In this document: piece after piece, positions 25,902-35,824 of the stretch
How the letters are laid out: every line of letters starts with the position of its first letter
Position numbering within the stretch: the first letter of the stretch is position 1
Assembly: GCF_006874425.1 (NCBI RefSeq)
Contig: NZ_VIJZ01000001.1
Coordinates: 186,001-250,000, forward strand
Source: Paenibacillus ottowii
Lineage (GTDB): Bacteria; Bacillota; Bacilli; Paenibacillales; Paenibacillaceae
Direction of reading: 5' to 3'
DNA: 64,000 nucleotides
Translations under genes and position numbers: made by a program
Notes under the pieces: generated by a model
Databases searched by the model: none
What the model was told of the DNA's origin: nothing
What the model saw: only the letters and a program-made list of their open reading frames with translations

Positions 25902-27365
25902 ATGAACGTTGTTAGGCAAGAGAAATACCGCCCATCCTATCACTTTTCACCGAAAAACGGATGGATGAATGATCCGAACGGAATGGTTTATTTTGAAGGA
26001 CGTTATCATTTGTTTTATCAGCATCATCCATTCGGCACAACGTGGGGGCCTATGCATTGGGGGCATGCGGTCAGTACTGACTTGGTGAACTGGGAAGAGC
26101 AGCCGATTGCTTTGGAGCCGGATGGGCTAGGAACGATTTTTTCCGGGAGCGCCGTGGTGGATGAGCGGGATACGTCCGGTTTTTTTGAAGGTAAGCCGGG
26201 TTTGGTAGCTATTTACACACATCATTATTCGCTTCCAAACACGGATCAGATACGCCAATACCAGAGCCTCGCCTATAGTACAGATTCAGGTGAAAGCTGG
26301 ATTAAATATGCGGGCAACCCTGTGCTGGAAGATGAGCATTGCATTGATTTTCGCGACCCCAAAGTGTTCTGGCATGAGCCTACAGAGCAGTGGGTGATGG
26401 TGCTGGCCTGCGGTCAGACGGTTCGCATCTATCATTCTCCGAATCTGAAGGAATGGGTGTTTGCCAGTGAATTTGGACACGGCATCGGTAGCCATGACGG
26501 GGTGTGGGAATGTCCGGATTTATTTCCATTATGGGTTGATGGGGAGAGGTCACAGGTAAAGTGGGTTATGCTCGTAAGTATTGGGGATAATCCGGAGATT
26601 CGGGAAGGGTCCAGAACACAGTATTTTACGGGTGAATTTGATGGGACGACATTTGTGGCAGATGTGGAAAGTGAAAAAGTCCGCTGGCTCGATTATGGCA
26701 GAGATAACTACGCAGGTGTGTGCTGGTCGGGTATTCCGGCAGAGGACGGACGACGCCTGTTTATGGGCTGGATGAGCAACTGGAGATATGCCAATCAGAC
26801 ACCGACGGAACGCTGGAGAGGTGCCATGTCCATTCCGCGTGAACTCGCACTGGAAACGAGAAAGGGCACAGTTGCACTTATTCAGCGCCCTGTTCGGGAA
26901 CTGGACGGATTAAGAACTCCTGTCCTGTCACTCACAGAGCCATCTAGTGAGGAAGTGCAGAACGCATTATCTGCCTTGCAACTGGATTGCTACGAACTTG
27001 TGGCTGAATTTGCAACCGCCGGAGACTTTGGCTTTAAGGTGCGGGTATCGGATGAACATGAACAAGAGACACTCGTCGGTTATACTTCTGCCACGCAGGA
27101 AGTATACGTGGACCGGACACGGTCAGGTTGTTCGGATTTTCATGAAGATTTTGCAGGCAGACATGGGGCCTCACTAGGAATCTTGCCAGATCGAATGGAC
27201 ATCCGCCTCTATGTGGATCGCTCGTCTATTGAAGTGTTTTTCAATCGCGGACAGGTAGTCATTACTGATTTAATATTTCCTAATAGAGAAGCTAAGGGTC
27301 TTGAAATATGCTCAGCGGAAGAGCAGGTCACTTTATTTTCACTGGAGCTTTATGCGCTGAAATGA
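25902..27365 (+). CDS. GH32 beta-fructosidase, cytoplasmic
   Basis: A 487-residue glycoside hydrolase family 32 enzyme that releases fructose from sucrose or fructo-oligosaccharides. All three catalytic residues are in place: Asp24 in WMNDPNG (nucleophile), Asp152 in FRDPK (transition-state stabiliser) and Glu203 in WECPD (acid/base). The five-bladed propeller is followed by the usual beta-sandwich (YVDRSSIEVFFNRGQVVITD). There is no signal peptide, so it acts on sugars imported by the adjacent ABC system. ATG 25902 has GGGAG nine bases upstream; the ATG at 25872 overlaps the preceding stop but has no ribosome site. It may use unphosphorylated substrates, as no PTS gene is nearby. Confidence 0.92.
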   Translation: MNVVRQEKYRPSYHFSPKNGWMNDPNGMVYFEGRYHLFYQHHPFGTTWGPMHWGHAVSTDLVNWEEQPIALEPDGLGTIFSGSAVVDERDTSGFFEGKPGLVAIYTHHYSLPNTDQIRQYQSLAYSTDSGESWIKYAGNPVLEDEHCIDFRDPKVFWHEPTEQWVMVLACGQTVRIYHSPNLKEWVFASEFGHGIGSHDGVWECPDLFPLWVDGERSQVKWVMLVSIGDNPEIREGSRTQYFTGEFDGTTFVADVESEKVRWLDYGRDNYAGVCWSGIPAEDGRRLFMGWMSNWRYANQTPTERWRGAMSIPRELALETRKGTVALIQRPVRELDGLRTPVLSLTEPSSEEVQNALSALQLDCYELVAEFATAGDFGFKVRVSDEHEQETLVGYTSATQEVYVDRTRSGCSDFHEDFAGRHGASLGILPDRMDIRLYVDRSSIEVFFNRGQVVITDLIFPNREAKGLEICSAEEQVTLFSLELYALK

Positions 27366-27405
27366 GATTTTCTTCATAATCCGACTGGAAGGTAGGAAAT
27401 TGGCG

Positions 27406-30400
27406 ATGAGGATAGAGCTCACAAACACGCGAACGAACCTGACGGACTGGCAGATTAAAGGGAAGGGACGCATAGAGGATAACGCTCAGGGACTTTTGCT
27501 AAGATCGGAGCCACGGGAAAACGTGATGGCTATGTCTGGAACCACATCACAGGATTTTACTTTTGAAGCGGATGTGATGGTCACAGACATACAGGCAGAT
27601 GCTGCCCTAGTATTCCGTTCCAGCGGGGACGGATGGTCTTCCTATATGCTTCAAATCGTGCCAGCTGCTGGATTATTACGATTACGCGATGCTGCTGGAG
27701 ATATTGAAAGGCTCAAAGAGGAACGGCCAGTGGAATTACAAGAAGGAGATATTTATCATCTCAAGGTGAAGGTAGAAGGCTCGCAGCTTAAAGTATACTG
27801 GGATGAAGGATATCACCCGATTATAGATGTGGTCGATACGACGTATGCCTCAGGATATTTGGGATTGAATGTCTGGAATGGATCGGCTTTATTTCAAAAC
27901 ATTCAAGTCAGTGATATGGATACGAATGCAGGTGAACTGCTTTTGACCCGTGGGAAATGGCAACCGGACCTAAAAGGGCAGAGAGCCGAGGGAACCAGTA
28001 TGGAAGGTGCGCTCAAAATATACGGTGCCGCAGCTGCTGACCTGGTGCTGGAAGGCAGTGTGTCGCTGAATTCTTCCCAACCGGGCATGGAAGCAGGACT
28101 ATTTTTCAGAGGGAATCAAGTGGGAACAGAGGGTTATATTGCTTCTGTGCAAGGAGAGAATCATCAGGTCCGGGTACATCTGAGAAAAGCGAACGGAACG
28201 TTGATTACAAGCTCGGCGATGACGTATCCGGATACATCGGGCAGTAAACACAGTTTGGAAATCATTGCACACGGAGAGCGGATTCGCGTGTTTGTGGACG
28301 GCTACACATCTGCGGCGATGGACATCGTAGATAGCAGTTATTCCTGTGGTTTTACAGGTATGAAGGCAATTGGGGGGACGGCTTATTTTCAGGATTTCTA
28401 CCTTACCTCTATCTCGAATTACTATACCGAAAAATATCGTCCGCAGTATCATTATTCCCCTGCCAGAGGTTCAGCCAGCGATCCGAACGGATTGGTATAT
28501 TTCGAGGGAGAATATCACCTGTTCCATCAGGATGGTGGACAATGGGCACATGCGGTTAGTATGGATTTGCTGAATTGGAGAAGGCTTCCTTTGGCATTAA
28601 AGTGGAATGATTTAGGCCATATCTGGTCTGGTTCGGCTGTAGCTGATCTCACTAATACTTCCGGCTTGTTCACCAACTATGGCGGGAAAGGGCTGATTGC
28701 TTATTACACCTCCTATAATCCCGATCAGCCCAGGGGAAACCAGAGAATTGGCCTTGCTTACAGCACAGATCGGGGACGGACATGGCAATACCCAGTAGAC
28801 CGCTCGATTGTAATAGAGAATCCGGGCCAAAAAGAAAATGATCCCGGCAACTGGGATTTTCGTGATCCGAAAGTAGTATGGGACGAAGCCTATCAGCGCT
28901 GGATCATGGTGGTGTCCGGAGGAGATCATATTCGTTTTTTTACTTCCACCAACCTGATAGATTGGAACTGGACGGATAACTTTGGTTATGGCGAGTATAT
29001 ACGCGGAGGGGTATGGGAATGTCCGGATTTATTTCGGCTGGCGGTAGATGAAAAAAATACCTATAAATGGGTTTTGATGATTAGCACCGGAGCCAGCACG
29101 AACACTCAAGGCTCAGATGCGGAATATTTTATCGGTGAAGTGACGGCTGACGGGAAGTTTAAAAATGATCTTTCACCAGGGAAGGTGCTTAAAACCGATT
29201 GGGGAAAAGAGTTCTATGCCTCGATGTCTTTCTTTAATGTGCCCGGCGGGCGGCGTATTATGCTGGCATGGATGACGAATTGGGACTATCCGTTCAGCTT
29301 TCCGACTGCTCCCTGGAAGGGACAGCTCAGCATCCCACGCGAGTTATCGCTAAAAACAACCCGTGAAGGCATCCGTTTGATACAGCATCCGATAGCCGAG
29401 CTGACTTCGCTGCGTTCTCATTTATTTTCGCTAATACATGAGCGTATCACGGAATCCTCTCCGAATATACTGGAAGGTTTGAAGGCGGGTGCCTATGAGA
29501 TTGAAGCGGAGTTCGAATTCCCTTCCGTTGGGAGGGCATCGACTTTTGGGTTTTATGTACGAGAAGGCGGTGAGCAAAGAACGGTAGTCGGCTATAAAAC
29601 AGACGTTCAACAGATGTTTGTAAACCGTGCTGAATCAGGACTTACTGATTTCTCTACCTTGTTTTCAACGCTTCATGAAGCATCGCTGGCACCGTCCAGG
29701 AATCGAATTCAAATGCGTATATTTGTGGACGAATCTTCAGTTGAGGTGTTTGGTAACCATGGGGAAGTCGTATTTTCCAATATCATTCTTCCAGATTCGG
29801 CACGTAGAGGGATGAGCTTGTTTACTCAAGGTGGTGAGGTGAAAGTGGTTTCTCTTCATGTGTATGCGCTACGCAATAGCTGGAGGGCTACAGAGGCTTC
29901 ACTCATCAGACTGATGATGGATTACACCCAATTGGAGCTTGCGGAAGGACAATCGAAACGTCTGTATGCGAGTGTGGAGAATTCTGTGGAAAAAGAACAT
30001 TTGCTGAATTGGGAATCCAGCAACTCTGCAGTCGTCAAGGTAATCCCGTGCAATGAGGGCTTTGCGACCGTGGAGGCACTTTCCCCTGGAGAAGCTGTTG
30101 TTACAGCCACCGTCACGGGGGATACGGTGAGAGCAAGTACCTCGGTTACTGTGTATGGAGGGATGTTTTATACCAACCTTTCAGGTTGGGAGCCGGATGT
30201 CGCTGCATCCCGCTGGATGGTGACGGCAGATGGTATACGCGGAAGCTATATCAGCGATGCAAATTATATGGCGTCTGAGCAGGCGAAAGATTTTACGTAT
30301 AGGGCTGAGATGAAGCTGGATGGGAATGGGAGTGCTGGCTCCTTGATTTTCCGTGCCAACGCGGACGGGTCGAGTGGCTATTATTTCAATTTGGACCCGA

Positions 30401-30660
30401 ACATGAAATCGATTCGTCTTTTTTATAAAAAAGAGGGTCGATTTGAGCAGCAGCAGGTGCTTGCTAAGGTTCCAAGATTTGTATTGCCGGGAGTAACCTA
30501 TGCTGTCAAAATCCAGGCAGAAGGATTACGCCTGCGTATAGAGATAGATGATGAACAAGTAATTGACCTGGAAGATGATACGTTTGCCGCAGGGCATTTT
30601 GGTGTCAATGTATTTGGCGGGCAGGCTTTTTACCAACATGTACGGGTCGAGAAAGTCTGA
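27406..30660 (+). CDS. Multidomain GH32 enzyme with three CBM66-like modules
   Basis: A 1084-residue fructan-degrading enzyme. Order of domains: two tandem CBM66-like beta-sandwich modules (about residues 1-170 and 173-338), a GH32 catalytic unit (about 340-822), a bacterial Ig-like Big_2 domain (about 835-916, NWESSNSAVVKV) and a third CBM66-like module (about 921-1084). CBM66 is the module that gives SacC-type levanases affinity for fructan ends. Catalytic motifs are SDPNG (Asp near 358), FRDPK (near 485) and WECPD (near 535). The usual WMN before DPNG is replaced by SAS, and the following substrate loop is shortened to FHQDGGQWAHAVS. Despite its secreted-type architecture it has no signal peptide, and only 40 bases separate it from the previous stop. 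ATG 27406 follows AGGTAGGA. Confidence 0.9.
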   Translation: MRIELTNTRTNLTDWQIKGKGRIEDNAQGLLLRSEPRENVMAMSGTTSQDFTFEADVMVTDIQADAALVFRSSGDGWSSYMLQIVPAAGLLRLRDAAGDIERLKEERPVELQEGDIYHLKVKVEGSQLKVYWDEGYHPIIDVVDTTYASGYLGLNVWNGSALFQNIQVSDMDTNAGELLLTRGKWQPDLKGQRAEGTSMEGALKIYGAAAADLVLEGSVSLNSSQPGMEAGLFFRGNQVGTEGYIASVQGENHQVRVHLRKANGTLITSSAMTYPDTSGSKHSLEIIAHGERIRVFVDGYTSAAMDIVDSSYSCGFTGMKAIGGTAYFQDFYLTSISNYYTEKYRPQYHYSPARGSASDPNGLVYFEGEYHLFHQDGGQWAHAVSMDLLNWRRLPLALKWNDLGHIWSGSAVADLTNTSGLFTNYGGKGLIAYYTSYNPDQPRGNQRIGLAYSTDRGRTWQYPVDRSIVIENPGQKENDPGNWDFRDPKVVWDEAYQRWIMVVSGGDHIRFFTSTNLIDWNWTDNFGYGEYIRGGVWECPDLFRLAVDEKNTYKWVLMISTGASTNTQGSDAEYFIGEVTADGKFKNDLSPGKVLKTDWGKEFYASMSFFNVPGGRRIMLAWMTNWDYPFSFPTAPWKGQLSIPRELSLKTTREGIRLIQHPIAELTSLRSHLFSLIHERITESSPNILEGLKAGAYEIEAEFEFPSVGRASTFGFYVREGGEQRTVVGYKTDVQQMFVNRAESGLTDFSTLFSTLHEASLAPSRNRIQMRIFVDESSVEVFGNHGEVVFSNIILPDSARRGMSLFTQGGEVKVVSLHVYALRNSWRATEASLIRLMMDYTQLELAEGQSKRLYASVENSVEKEHLLNWESSNSAVVKVIPCNEGFATVEALSPGEAVVTATVTGDTVRASTSVTVYGGMFYTNLSGWEPDVAASRWMVTADGIRGSYISDANYMASEQAKDFTYRAEMKLDGNGSAGSLIFRANADGSSGYYFNLDPNMKSIRLFYKKEGRFEQQQVLAKVPRFVLPGVTYAVKIQAEGLRLRIEIDDEQVIDLEDDTFAAGHFGVNVFGGQAFYQHVRVEKV

Positions 30661-30680
30661 TTTGAATTTCGCGTTTTTGA

Positions 30681-30713
30681 AAGAGAGCTGTATTTTACGA
30701 GCTCTCTTTTTTT
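30681..30713 (+). terminator. Terminator of the fructan operon
   Basis: AAGAGAGCT (30681-30689) pairs perfectly with AGCTCTCTT (30700-30708), followed by a run of seven Ts. Confidence 0.92.
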
Positions 30714-30885
30714 GTGTCTTTTTCGCTGGAGTCTCCAATTTGCTGGTTAAACGAAGCCGTTCAGAAGGGTATAATAAAATATAGTGCTATATAAAGTGCG
30801 TATATGGTATTACGCCCATGTTGAATTCATACAACGATTAGGCGCTGATCTGGAAGGACGGCTATGGGCAATTGGAGGAATGCTT

Positions 30886-32628
30886 GTGGGAATGATGTTC
30901 TCTTTTCTAAAAAAATATCGGGTTCCAGCTATCGCGGCGCTCGTGATGATGTTGCTGGAACTGACGGTAGAGTTATCGCAGCCGTATTTGATCTCCAAAA
31001 TCATAGATGAGGGCATTCGGCAGCAGGATTTGCCTGTCGTCTGGTTGTGGGGCGGTGTACTGGTGGGCAGTGCCGTTATCGCTTTTGTGGCGGGAATATC
31101 CAGCTCCTTTTTTGCATCGCATGCAAGTCAGGGGTTTGGCTATGATGTGCGGGAAAAGCTGTATCAAAAGGTGCAATCCTTTTCTTATCCAGTGTTCAAA
31201 CGGTTTGCTACTTCGTCGTTGATTACCCGCCTGACGGGAGATGTCACGCAAGTACAAGATACGGTGTTTATGAGCTTGCGATTTATGACACGGGTTCCGC
31301 TGGTGGTCATCGGCAGTATTGTAATGGCCTTGGTTGTACATTTTAGGCTTGGGCTGCTGCTGGCGGTTATGGCTCCGGTGTTGTTCGTATTTGTGCTTGT
31401 AATGATGCGGAGGACGGTCACTTTGTTTAAGGGTGTTCAGCGGCGCTTGGATGATGTTAATGGAGTAATCCAGGAGAATCTGACAGGCATTCGGCTTATT
31501 CGGGTTTTTGTGCGGATGCGGCATGAAATTGAACGCTTTGCCCATTACGGAAGCGAGTTGATGAAAGGGACGGTGTCCGCTCTACGCTGGACAGAAACGA
31601 CAATGCCGTTCATTTTATTTACGATGAATGTAGGGATTATTGCAGTGCTTTGGTTTGGGCGCGCTCAAATCTCCACTGGAGATGCCAGTGTAGGACAGGT
31701 GGTTGCAGTCGTCAATTATTCTTTGCGGACAATTGGAGCTTTGTCTGCCTTGTCCGGTATCGTGGTAGTATTTTCCCGGGCAACTGCATCCACAGGGCGG
31801 ATTCGAGAGGTTTTGGAAACGCCTAATGAAGAGGGGCGCGAGTTGGAGGCTGTTCCAACACCTAACACACGGATTGAGGGACAGGTGGAAATGGATGGGG
31901 TGAGCTTTCATTATCCGGGCAGTGATTTGGCTGTATTAAAGGATATCTCCTTTAGGGCACGGCCGGGCGAGCGGATCGCTATTATGGGGGCTACTGGTTC
32001 GGGCAAATCCTCACTTGTGCAGTTGATTACACGTCTGTATGAAGAAGATGAAGGTTATGTCCGCTTTGACGGAAAGGACGCTCGTGAACTGGATGGGTCC
32101 ATTCTCCGTGAGGCGATTGGTTATGTCCCTCAAGAGGTACTGCTATTCACAGGCTCGATCAGGGATAATATTGCTTGGGGGCTGGAAAATGCTAGCCTGG
32201 AGCAGATTCAGGAAGCCGCACGCATGGCACAAATCCATCCTATGATTGAACGCTTGCCGCAAGGCTATGACACCATGCTCGGGCAGCGTGGCGTGAATCT
32301 GTCCGGCGGACAGAAGCAGCGGCTTTCGATTGCCCGCGCACTGGTGCGCCAGCCCGCGGTGCTGATTCTGGACGACAGCACAAGCGCGCTGGATGTGGGG
32401 ACGGAAACAGCATTGCTGAATGCACTCGATGGCCTGTCCTGTACGACATTTCTCATTACGCAGAAGATCAGCTCGACGGCATCCGCAGATCAGATTTTAC
32501 TGCTGGATGAGGGACGCCTGATCGCTAGCGGAGATCATGAGCATCTCATGAACAGCTCAGAACTGTATCGACGTATCTATAAATCACAATACGGAAAGGA
32601 GGAGTCGCATGCTCAAGGAACTCATTGA
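30886..32628 (+). CDS. ABC exporter half-transporter, subunit with degenerate Walker B
   Basis: The first subunit of a probable heterodimeric type-IV ABC exporter (BmrC/D or YheI/YheH-like), about 580 residues: six transmembrane helices, then an ATPase domain. Walker A is GATGSGKSS, the signature is LSGGQKQR and Walker B is LILDDSTSALD, with Asp in place of the catalytic Glu. In heterodimeric exporters this marks the non-hydrolysing site. The frame is open from 30784, but the hydrophobic domain begins at MFSFLKKYRVP. GTG at 30886 has GGAGG seven bases upstream and is my preferred start; ATG at 30892 is an alternative. It overlaps the next gene by 20 bases. Substrate unknown. Confidence 0.88.
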   Translation: MGMMFSFLKKYRVPAIAALVMMLLELTVELSQPYLISKIIDEGIRQQDLPVVWLWGGVLVGSAVIAFVAGISSSFFASHASQGFGYDVREKLYQKVQSFSYPVFKRFATSSLITRLTGDVTQVQDTVFMSLRFMTRVPLVVIGSIVMALVVHFRLGLLLAVMAPVLFVFVLVMMRRTVTLFKGVQRRLDDVNGVIQENLTGIRLIRVFVRMRHEIERFAHYGSELMKGTVSALRWTETTMPFILFTMNVGIIAVLWFGRAQISTGDASVGQVVAVVNYSLRTIGALSALSGIVVVFSRATASTGRIREVLETPNEEGRELEAVPTPNTRIEGQVEMDGVSFHYPGSDLAVLKDISFRARPGERIAIMGATGSGKSSLVQLITRLYEEDEGYVRFDGKDARELDGSILREAIGYVPQEVLLFTGSIRDNIAWGLENASLEQIQEAARMAQIHPMIERLPQGYDTMLGQRGVNLSGGQKQRLSIARALVRQPAVLILDDSTSALDVGTETALLNALDGLSCTTFLITQKISSTASADQILLLDEGRLIASGDHEHLMNSSELYRRIYKSQYGKEESHAQGTH

Positions 32629-34447
32629 ACCATTCCGTCAACCTACACCGGAATCCGGTGTACTGCGAAACCCGGCAGGTGCTAAAGGACGACGCAAGGC
32701 CAAAGCGAAGAACTGGTCTGGCACGGTAGGGCGAATTTGGGCTTATCTGGCCCGTCGCAAGGCCAAGCTAATGCTGGTATTGTTCATGGTGTTGCTCAGC
32801 TCCGGGCTGTCGTTGCTGGGACCATATTTGGTCGGCGTAGCGGTGGATGATTTTCTCGAAGGTCCGGGTGGGCGCACATGGATTTATTTTCTCCTCGGAT
32901 TAGCGGCTGTGTATCTGCTGAATTCGCTGACCTCCTGGCTGCAAAATATCTGGATGATTGAGATTGCTCAAGAGACGGTGTACCGCATGCGTTTCGATCT
33001 GTTTTCACATTTGCATCGACTCCCTATCCCTTTCTACGGCAAACGTCAGCAGGGAGAAATCATGAGCCGTCTGACCAATGATATCGAAAATGTCAGCTCT
33101 ACGCTGAACAGCTCGGCCATTCAAATTTTTTCCAGTATATTGACGCTGATCGGTACACTCACGGTGATGCTGTGGTTAAGCCCGCTAATGACTTTGCTAA
33201 CCTTTATCGTGGTGCCGTTAATGTCAGCCGGAATGCGCTGGATTACACGCCGCACCGGGCCTTTATATAAGGAAAAACAGAAAAACTTGGGCGAACTGAA
33301 CGGATACATTGAAGAAACGCTGTCTGGTCAGCAGATTATTAAAGCATTTTCACAGGAAAAAAGAGTCATCCGTGGTTTTCGTGAGCGTAATGATCGTATT
33401 CGGCTGTCGGGCTTCTGGGCGCAAACGATTTCTGGCTTTATCCCCAAGCTGATGAACGGACTGAATAATCTTAGCTTTGCCATTGTAGCAGGGATCGGTG
33501 GAATTTTGGCCATTCACGGCTCGATTACTATCGGGACGATTATCGTATTTGTAGAATATGCTCGCCAGTTCACTAGACCGCTGAACGATTTGGCTAACCA
33601 GTGGAATACACTGTTATCCGCTATTGCCGGAGCTGAGCGCGTATTTGAAATATTGGACGAAGATGAAGAGTCCAAGGATGAACACGGCGCAGTCAAGTTG
33701 AAGCATGTAGAGGGAGCTGTACGGTTTACGGATGTTTCCTTTGGTTATGATGAGGGAAGCGCTACGCTGGAAGCCATCTCTTTTGAAGCTGAACCAGGTG
33801 AAATGATCGCGCTGGTCGGTCCGACTGGAGCAGGAAAAACGACACTGATCCAGCTTCTTTCCAGATTCTATAGCCCAGATAAGGGAACGATTACGCTGGA
33901 TGGGCGCGACATTACGACCATAGAACGTGAAAGCTTGCGTTCCCATATGGCATTTGTGCTACAGGACACCTTCCTGTTTCAAGGGACCATTCGCGAAAAT
34001 ATCCACTTCGGCAGGCTGGAAGCCACCGATGAGGAGGTTGAACAGGCATCGAAGCTGGCTAATGCCCACTCCTTTATCATGCGGATGAAGGACGGATACG
34101 ACAAGGTGCTGGAAGCGAACGGCAGCGGTATCAGCCAAGGTCAAAAACAGCTGCTGGCGATTGCTCGTGCGATCTTGGCCAACCCTTCCATCCTGGTCCT
34201 CGACGAGGCGACCAGCAGCATTGACACCATCACCGAGATGAAAATCCAGGAAGGACTGGAACGGCTCATGCAGGGGCGTACAAGTTTTGTCATTGCGCAT
34301 CGGTTAAATACCATACGTCGGGCTGACCGGATTTTGGTCTTAAAGGACGGCCGTCTGGACGAGCAAGGCTCTCATGAGGAGTTGCTGGCTCACAAAGGAT
34401 TTTATAGTGATTTATATTATGGTCAGTTAAGAAAACAAAGCTCGTAA
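32609..34447 (+). CDS. ABC exporter half-transporter, subunit with degenerate signature
   Basis: The partner of the preceding subunit, 612 residues. It has a basic N-terminal extension (GAKGRRKAKAKNW), six transmembrane helices and an ATPase domain with Walker A GPTGAGKTT, a Walker B with the normal Glu (LVLDEATSSID) and the signature ISQGQKQ in place of LSGGQ. The complementary defects of the two subunits give one working and one non-hydrolysing ATP site, as in TM287/288 and BmrCD. The ATG at 32609 has AAGGAGGAG and overlaps the previous gene by 20 bases, fixing 1:1 co-translation. A strong terminator follows at 34468. Role is probably drug, peptide or lipid export. Confidence 0.9.
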   Translation: MLKELIEPFRQPTPESGVLRNPAGAKGRRKAKAKNWSGTVGRIWAYLARRKAKLMLVLFMVLLSSGLSLLGPYLVGVAVDDFLEGPGGRTWIYFLLGLAAVYLLNSLTSWLQNIWMIEIAQETVYRMRFDLFSHLHRLPIPFYGKRQQGEIMSRLTNDIENVSSTLNSSAIQIFSSILTLIGTLTVMLWLSPLMTLLTFIVVPLMSAGMRWITRRTGPLYKEKQKNLGELNGYIEETLSGQQIIKAFSQEKRVIRGFRERNDRIRLSGFWAQTISGFIPKLMNGLNNLSFAIVAGIGGILAIHGSITIGTIIVFVEYARQFTRPLNDLANQWNTLLSAIAGAERVFEILDEDEESKDEHGAVKLKHVEGAVRFTDVSFGYDEGSATLEAISFEAEPGEMIALVGPTGAGKTTLIQLLSRFYSPDKGTITLDGRDITTIERESLRSHMAFVLQDTFLFQGTIRENIHFGRLEATDEEVEQASKLANAHSFIMRMKDGYDKVLEANGSGISQGQKQLLAIARAILANPSILVLDEATSSIDTITEMKIQEGLERLMQGRTSFVIAHRLNTIRRADRILVLKDGRLDEQGSHEELLAHKGFYSDLYYGQLRKQSS

Positions 34448-34802
34448 GCTGGCTCGATCAGATCTACAGGCATATTTAGAAAGGACTCCTTGATACTCCT
34501 TTTCTAAATATGCCTTTTTTACGGGTATGCAACATCGAAATATACTTAGACACAGGTTTACCTAAGAAAGCACTTGCTATATTGGTAGAACAAATAAGAG
34601 GGATGTTACAAGAGTTTGCACAACGGAAGCCTAATAGGTAAATCCGGCATAATGAGACTAGTTCCGTATGAGCTTGGCTCGTCAGGTTTGTATTTTTATT
34701 TACAATGGCCCCTATTTCAACTATGGTTTACACAGAGTAAAGGATTACGTAATGTAATATACGTTGCCATATTAGCTTGATCTATTTCGCGGAGGTGCGG
34801 GG
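34448..34802. other. Intergenic region upstream of AraC-type regulator
   Basis: This gap starts with the terminator at 34468-34520. The remainder is AT-rich with a perfect ATTACGTAAT palindrome at 34744-34753, which might be an operator. No gene or clear promoter is seen. Confidence 0.4.
34468..34520 (+). terminator. Terminator of the ABC exporter operon
   Basis: AGGCATATTTAGAAAGGA pairs with TCCTTTTCTAAATATGCCT over about 18 bases (one bulge), followed by TTTTTT. Confidence 0.92.
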
Positions 34803-35717
34803 ATGAACGGAAGCCTGTTTGAGCCAGGGTTGCGGGACGGGGATTATATTCCCCGTTTTTTTGCTTACTATTACAAGCAATGGCGTGACTATACGATGTC
34901 TTATCACGATCATCATTCCACTGAGATCATGTATATGATTTCCGGCTTGTGCAGGGTAGATGTACAAACCGGAGAAGATACGGAAGAGAGCATTACACTT
35001 CGCAAAGGCGAGTTTATTATGCTGGACGCAGGTGTCCCACATCGGTTGGTGGTGGAAGGAGAACAACCGTGCCGGATGCTGAATGTAGAGTTTGGCTTTA
35101 AGGAAGGAGTGAGGGTAGGCCCGTCTATCCAACAAATAGCAGCAGAGGAACAGGAGCTTACGGCCTTTATGTCACGTCCATTCCCGTATCTGGTGCTATC
35201 AGACCCGGAAGAGGTATATTATGCGCTGAAAAGTCTCGTGCTGGAGCTGGATCAACGTAAAGAACAGCCAGGTGCCATGGCAGAAATGCTTTTTATGCAA
35301 TTGCTCGTACGAATTGCACGTCTGCGGGAAGAAGCAGAGCGCAGCAATACGCAGCAAACAGATTTGTACATCAAGCGATGCATTGAATTTCTTCATCTGA
35401 ACTATGATCGGGATATTGCAGTCAAGGACATGGCCGCGGCCGTCAATCTGCACCCGGGGTATTTGCATCGAATTTTCAAAAAACATACAGGGCTAACGCT
35501 TACCGCATATTTAACGATGCTGCGAATGGACAAGGCCTGTATGCTGCTTCAGCAAACGGACATTCCTATACAAGAAATTGCTGATTATGTTGGCGTCGCC
35601 AGTAGACAGTATTTCCACATGTTGTTCAAAAAGCACACAGGTCAAACCCCTGTTGAATACCGCTCTGCCGTCGAGCGCGATGTGAGGAACTATGGGGAGG
35701 AGGGGGGAGGGAGCTAA
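34803..35717 (+). CDS. AraC-family regulator with cupin sensor domain
   Basis: A 304-residue transcription activator. The N-terminal half is a cupin-type sugar-binding fold (SYHDHHSTEIMYMISG, then RKGEFIMLDAGVPHRL). The C-terminal 100 residues are a double helix-turn-helix of the AraC/XylS family (DRDIAVKDMAAAVNLHPGYL, then IPIQEIADYVGVASRQYFH). The ATG at 34803 follows CGGAGGTG. The gene is alone between terminators, convergent with a sugar porter gene. Its target is unknown. Cupin-AraC proteins of this type generally control nearby glycoside-utilisation genes. Confidence 0.9.
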   Translation: MNGSLFEPGLRDGDYIPRFFAYYYKQWRDYTMSYHDHHSTEIMYMISGLCRVDVQTGEDTEESITLRKGEFIMLDAGVPHRLVVEGEQPCRMLNVEFGFKEGVRVGPSIQQIAAEEQELTAFMSRPFPYLVLSDPEEVYYALKSLVLELDQRKEQPGAMAEMLFMQLLVRIARLREEAERSNTQQTDLYIKRCIEFLHLNYDRDIAVKDMAAAVNLHPGYLHRIFKKHTGLTLTAYLTMLRMDKACMLLQQTDIPIQEIADYVGVASRQYFHMLFKKHTGQTPVEYRSAVERDVRNYGEEGGGS

Positions 35718-35725
35718 TAACAAGA

Positions 35726-35770
35726 AGCCTCTGAACCCTTACCGATTAGGTCGGTATGAACTCAGAGGCT
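35726..35770. terminator. Bidirectional hairpin between convergent genes
   Basis: AGCCTCTGA (35726-35734) pairs with TCAGAGGCT (35762-35770), with a nested ACCGA/TCGGT stem. It lies between the AraC-type gene and the convergent sugar porter. T-runs are weak on both sides. Confidence 0.65.
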
Positions 35771-35824
35771 GTGTGATTTCAAGCATTATAACACGTGTGG
35801 GGCTTCTTGAGAGCTAAAATAGTG

